Shown here: positions 60,515 through 64,000 of the stretch, piece after piece
Numbering within the stretch: position 1 is the first letter of the stretch
How the letters are laid out: each line of letters opens with the position of its first letter
From: Batillaria attramentaria
Taxonomy: Eukaryota > Mollusca > Gastropoda > Batillariidae
NCBI GenBank assembly: GCA_018292915.2
Contig: JACVVK020000293.1
Location: 537,001 to 601,000, forward strand
Direction of reading: 5' to 3'
DNA length: 64,000 nt
Translations under genes and position numbers: made by a program
The notes under the pieces: generated by a model
The model's database searches: none
What the model was told of the DNA's origin: nothing
The model's input: only the letters and a program-made list of their open reading frames with translations

Positions 60515-60633
60515 TGGGTGGGTGCGTGGGGGTTTGGGGGTTTAACGTCCTTTTCCACCACATACGGGTGATATCAAAGACGGGGCAACGATGAAAAAGC
60601 CAGTACAAATATTTGGCCCCAGCCGGGATATTA
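60515..60633 (-). mobile_element. SINE family 1, truncated at the head
   Basis: It has the tail and body in reverse up to GGCCCCAGCCGGGAT, then stops before the box B region is complete. Confidence 0.85.
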
Positions 60634-60815
60634 AAGCATTTCTAGGGTGTCATACGCAACGTCAAGTTATGTTCACTAGGAATATATAGCGTTTTCTTGA
60701 CATTTGTGGTACGTAGCCACAGTTGACATATCCTGCCTCTTCCGGCAACTCGCTTACTTCAAGTGTATGTATCCATACTCTGCATAAAGTCCGGGACATG
60801 CACGGGGCTGATGTA

Positions 60816-60910
60816 ATAATAATAATAAAGGGTATTTGTGGCGCCCCATCTCACAAGAGCTCAGGGCGCGTACCTAAACTACACATAACATGCAAACAAC
60901 ATAAACGTAT

Positions 60911-60974
<64 letters not shown>
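60816..60974 (-). repeat. LINE 3' tail and (CA)n
   Basis: (AATAA)-type units followed by GGCGCCCCATCTCACAAGAG and CTCAGGGCGCG form, in reverse, a relative of the GGCGCCC...(ATT)n tail at 14.9-15.1 kb. (CA)n at 60912-60974 follows. Confidence 0.55.
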
Positions 60975-60976
<2 letters not shown>

Positions 60977-61074
60977 TTTTTTGCAGGTGGCATGTAGAGA
61001 TGGAGAGCGGGGAGGGGAGGGGTATGGGGGGGGGGTTCTACTGCATGGAGAAAAGATGTGTTTTAAGGTGGGAC

Positions 61075-61950
61075 TTAAAGACTGCTAACGTGTCAGACTG
61101 ATGTGTCAATGATCAGTTTCGTGTAGGGTGTGGTCATGGTTGCAGTAGGCTTGTAAGCAATTTTCGTGTAACATGAGTTTTGCTAAACAGTAACTCGTTG
61201 ACTGAGTCCATGTAGTTAGCATATCAGGAAACCCAGGTATATGGGAACCAAGTCAAGCTGAGCTGATTGAGTTTCCCTTGGACCACAGACAAAATTTAAT
61301 GCTTTTCCTGAAAAAAAAAAATCTTGCCTTTAGGAGTCTAATAAAATTGTCTGTTCTCTTTGCTTTTGGTTGTTGTCAGTGGCTTTGGAATGTCCACACT
61401 TAAAGTCCAAACATCTGGAAACACCCATCCATATACGTTAGCCGTGGAATGGTGAAACAAACTGTCCTTTAAAAAAAAAAAAAAAGAAAGAAAGAAAATT
61501 GTCTGTTCTGGGTGTAGAGCCACTGAATTTACATTTGTAAATAAAGAATTTAGCCAAGAGTAAAATGAAGTCCAATATCTTATCTGTTTTAACATCCTGC
61601 ACACTACCAAAGAAGGATGAGTTGCTCTGACAGAGCCAGTCTGGTACAATGAAAACATTTGTTAAGCAACAGTGACAGTAACTCGCCCCAAAACAGCTGC
61701 ACAACATTACAGTCCCAGAAAAGATTCAGGATCTTCCTTACATATATTTACACAGTGGAGATTCCACAATTTTACACATATGTAAATAGTTTTCTGTAGG
61801 TAGGATGCGATGTAACAGCTTAGCTAGGAACCATTTCAACTGTGTGTCAGTGGTTGTTTAAGCGAACTTCTTGGGATGATTCTGCTTGCGAAGTAAATCG
61901 CCTCATTTTTTTTCCTACCCAAATTCTTTGCCAGCAAAAGTGGTATTCGT
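61075..61950. other. no gene seen
   Basis: AT-rich DNA without a recognisable frame or repeat apart from short A-runs. Confidence 0.4.
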
Positions 61951-61957
61951 CGCATGT

Positions 61958-62142
61958 CACGGGTGGAATCAATGAAGGGGGCTGGAAGTTAAGGCAATTT
62001 TTAATCATGCATGATGGTGAGGATGATGATGACAATATGATGATGCTACGGAGGTCCACGCGGTTTGGGACTGCTAGACAAGGCCGAATCCTGCGCCTCC
62101 TGTCTTAAACATCCCGGCGATAACCAGGCCCGGGAACTGGCA
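61958..62142 (-). mobile_element. SINE family 2, body, beside unit C
   Basis: Reverse copy like that at 43737-43897 (GGTGAGGATGATGATGA, ACGGAGGTCCACGCGG, GGCGATAACCAGGCCCGGGA). Confidence 0.7.
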
Positions 62143-62144
62143 TT

Positions 62145-62690
62145 TTTCAAGAAAGAAAAGTTAAATTTAAAAAACAGCAAAAAAAACTTTTACTCAATTC
62201 AAGAACGCTCACGGTTGCATGAGGAAAACACTAACACTAAACAAACCGATCACTAGGAATCATTAATTTTGTTAAGTTAATCTAAAAATGTTCTTGCAAC
62301 CAACAGTCTGATCAAAGGCAGTGAAATCCTCAGACTTGCTGGAAGTCAATATTCTTCTGGTAGGTTGACTTATGAAGAAGTGTCGCCTGTAACAGAAACA
62401 ATAGCTGGTTTATGTTGATGTCAGGACCAGACCCGAACAACGTAATTATATATTCCTAACAAAACTGCTGACAACACAAATAATAATAATAATAATAAGA
62501 AGAAGAATTGTATAGGCGCTTTACCCAGTTTCCTTCCATACCAGCTAAAAGTAAGGGAGATTTGCTGACGCAGCACAGCACATATGCTGGTGTCCTCAGT
62601 CTAGACCTTCTTTACAGAAATAGGAGTGTATGTTACTATCGGTGGCTTTGTTAGGGTCCAGTACAAATAAAAACAAGATGGCCACCAGCC
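62145..62690. repeat. segmental duplication, unit C (truncated)
   Basis: It follows units A and B from AACTTTTACTCAATTCAAGA to GGGTCCAGTACAAATAAAAA and then leaves them at about 62683. It has a (AAT)n(AAG)n stretch at 62476-62506 that the others lack. No Ig-like exon follows within the window. Confidence 0.85.
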
Positions 62691-63096
62691 CAATATGTTG
62701 TTTCCATTCAATGACCTGCTGCAGTCACAGTCGTAGTCGTTGTGTCATGTATGCAGCCCGCGCGCACACGCCGGAACGCAAGCTCTCTGACATCAAGCAT
62801 GCTGACATAAAGAAAGTACTGAAAACCCTTATCGTGCCTCTATGCACTTGCAAAAACCCAAACACATGAGGTCGTGTGAGCTCGCCTAGCTGGTTGACGT
62901 CACAACTTGTTGGCGTATGCGAGGTTCTACATGGGTGAATGAATTCTTGTAATAAAGTCGTTCCCCTTTGACAGAGTTACTTCCCGCAGACCTGACTGAC
63001 AGACGATTGCTTACTGGTATCGGAGAAGAGACCCTCTCTCTCTCTCTCTCGCCTTAGACGCGCGCTTGCGCGCGCACGCACACACCCCCCCTCCCC

Positions 63097-63128
<32 letters not shown>

Positions 63129-63179
63129 TATGCAAAGACCTTGGAATCAGAAAGACGCGTCACTCCTGCCCTCGTAAGA
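62691..63179. other. no gene seen; microsatellites
   Basis: It contains short (TC)n, GCGCGC and (CA)n tracts at 63030-63126 and no recognisable coding sequence. Confidence 0.4.
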
Positions 63180-63848
63180 TTAGACTCCAGAGTGCAGTCC
63201 CTTTTCGGCGGGGCGTGAAAATGTGACTGCTTACACCCAGCGCCATTTTTAAAAATGGCGAATTTTTTTTTTAGAAAAGCAGAGACTTGTGTGTCATATG
63301 ATTCGATTTGAAACGAAGTCTTGAATATCCGACCACTTTTCGTTTGGGCAAAATCTTTGCCAGCGGACAATTATTGTTGCGCTTTCATGGCACTGTTTAC
63401 GTGGTAGACTGATCCAACAGGATGTGAGTAAACGGCAAGGGGGTTGCACTCTGACAGGCAAGGGTGTTGCACTCTACAGGCAAGTATTATTGCACGGTGC
63501 AGACGATCACGTACCTGCCTTGTGGTGGAATAAGAGACGATTACAAAAGCATACACACCCGTGCTCTAGGACTGAATGTAATAATAGATCTGTCCATTCA
63601 GACAGAGACAGGTTATGTATGTCTCTGATTCAGAAACACGCCTACTTTCACTCTGAAGACAGCCTGCTAATCACTTGCGCCACTGAGGATCCCTCTGGGT
63701 TCAAAGCTGGTCAAGGATGACATAGTGCGCGACCTTGTGTTTGAGAGCACCGAGACAATTTAGGCCCGTCACGGTAGCGCAGTGAGCGCCATTTCCCCAC
63801 TGTGCACAGAGGTACTTTCCACTGAAAGACTCTGTGCTCCAGAGAGTG
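63180..63848 (+). mobile_element. 669-bp element, intact copy with 8-bp target duplication
   Basis: TCGTAAGA flanks both sides (63172-63179 and 63849-63856). The element starts TTAGACTCCAGAGTGCAGTC and ends GTGCTCCAGAGAGTG. It contains the palindrome CGCCATTTTTAAAAATGGCG at about 63241-63260. CTCCAGAG occurs near both ends in the same direction; true inverted ends are weak. No coding frame. Confidence 0.92.
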
Positions 63849-63935
63849 TCGTAAGAGAGACATATAGCGGGACAACGCGAAGAGTTGTCTGCCCGCATTA
63901 GCGCGCATCCTAGATCTGGCCCCTATAGTGACAGC

Positions 63936-64000
63936 ATGGCGGAAAGTGGAAAGCGATCACAAAAGCATGCAATTGTGTTCTGCGCCGAATTGTTCAAATA
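63936..64000 (+). CDS. open frame running off the window end, unknown
   Basis: ATGGCGG in good context opens MAESGKRSQKHAIVFCAELF up to the edge. It is too short to identify, and chance is possible. Confidence 0.15.
   Translation, partial: MAESGKRSQKHAIVFCAELFK

Overview
This window is animal nuclear DNA. It has split genes with GT-AG introns, very abundant (CA)n, (GA)n and poly-G/poly-C tracts, tRNA-derived SINEs, 5'-truncated LINEs and many small inverted-repeat elements. The protein sequences and the repeat style suggest a lophotrochozoan, most likely a marine gastropod mollusc. That placement is my inference; nothing in the window proves it.

Layout. (1) 0-2.1 kb, + strand: the last two coding exons of a phosphatidylinositol-5-phosphate 4-kinase (PIP4K2). 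The intron between them carries a tandem repeat built on nuclear-receptor half-sites. (2) 2.1-17.5 kb: 3' flank and intergenic DNA with SINEs, LINE tails, a fold-back element and microsatellites. (3) 17.6-32.5 kb, + strand: a complete Polycomb RING-finger gene of the BMI1/MEL18 type. It has a CpG-rich promoter region, nine coding exons that join in phase to 699 codons, and a long last exon with an array of S-P-K repeats. Four of its last five introns carry long sense-strand (TG)n. Its 3' UTR holds a copied fragment of its own coding sequence. (4) 32.5-43.9 kb: no secure gene; MITE-like elements, a SINE with a clear target duplication, GC-rich stretches and one doubtful first exon. (5) 43.9-62.7 kb: a tandem segmental duplication with units starting near 43.9, 51.9 and 62.15 kb. 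Units A and B each hold a small minus-strand gene for a signal-peptide-bearing, cysteine-rich, Ig-like protein. Copy B joins in phase to a putative transmembrane last exon (179 aa); copy A lacks that segment. Unit C is cut short. (6) Between and inside these units lie young mobile elements whose boundaries can be read from target-site duplications or from empty sites in the sister unit: a self-nested 669-bp element with 8-bp duplications, a 1-kb CGTACG-rich element, a 748-bp TIR element with 16-bp palindromes, SINEs and two LINE fragments.

The gene functions are unrelated (phosphoinositide signalling, Polycomb repression, a secreted or membrane Ig-like family); I see no shared pathway. The less ordinary material is the Ig-like duplication, the unnamed elements around it, and the repeat-driven features of the Polycomb gene. 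Statements about families rest on remembered sequence patterns, not on searches.
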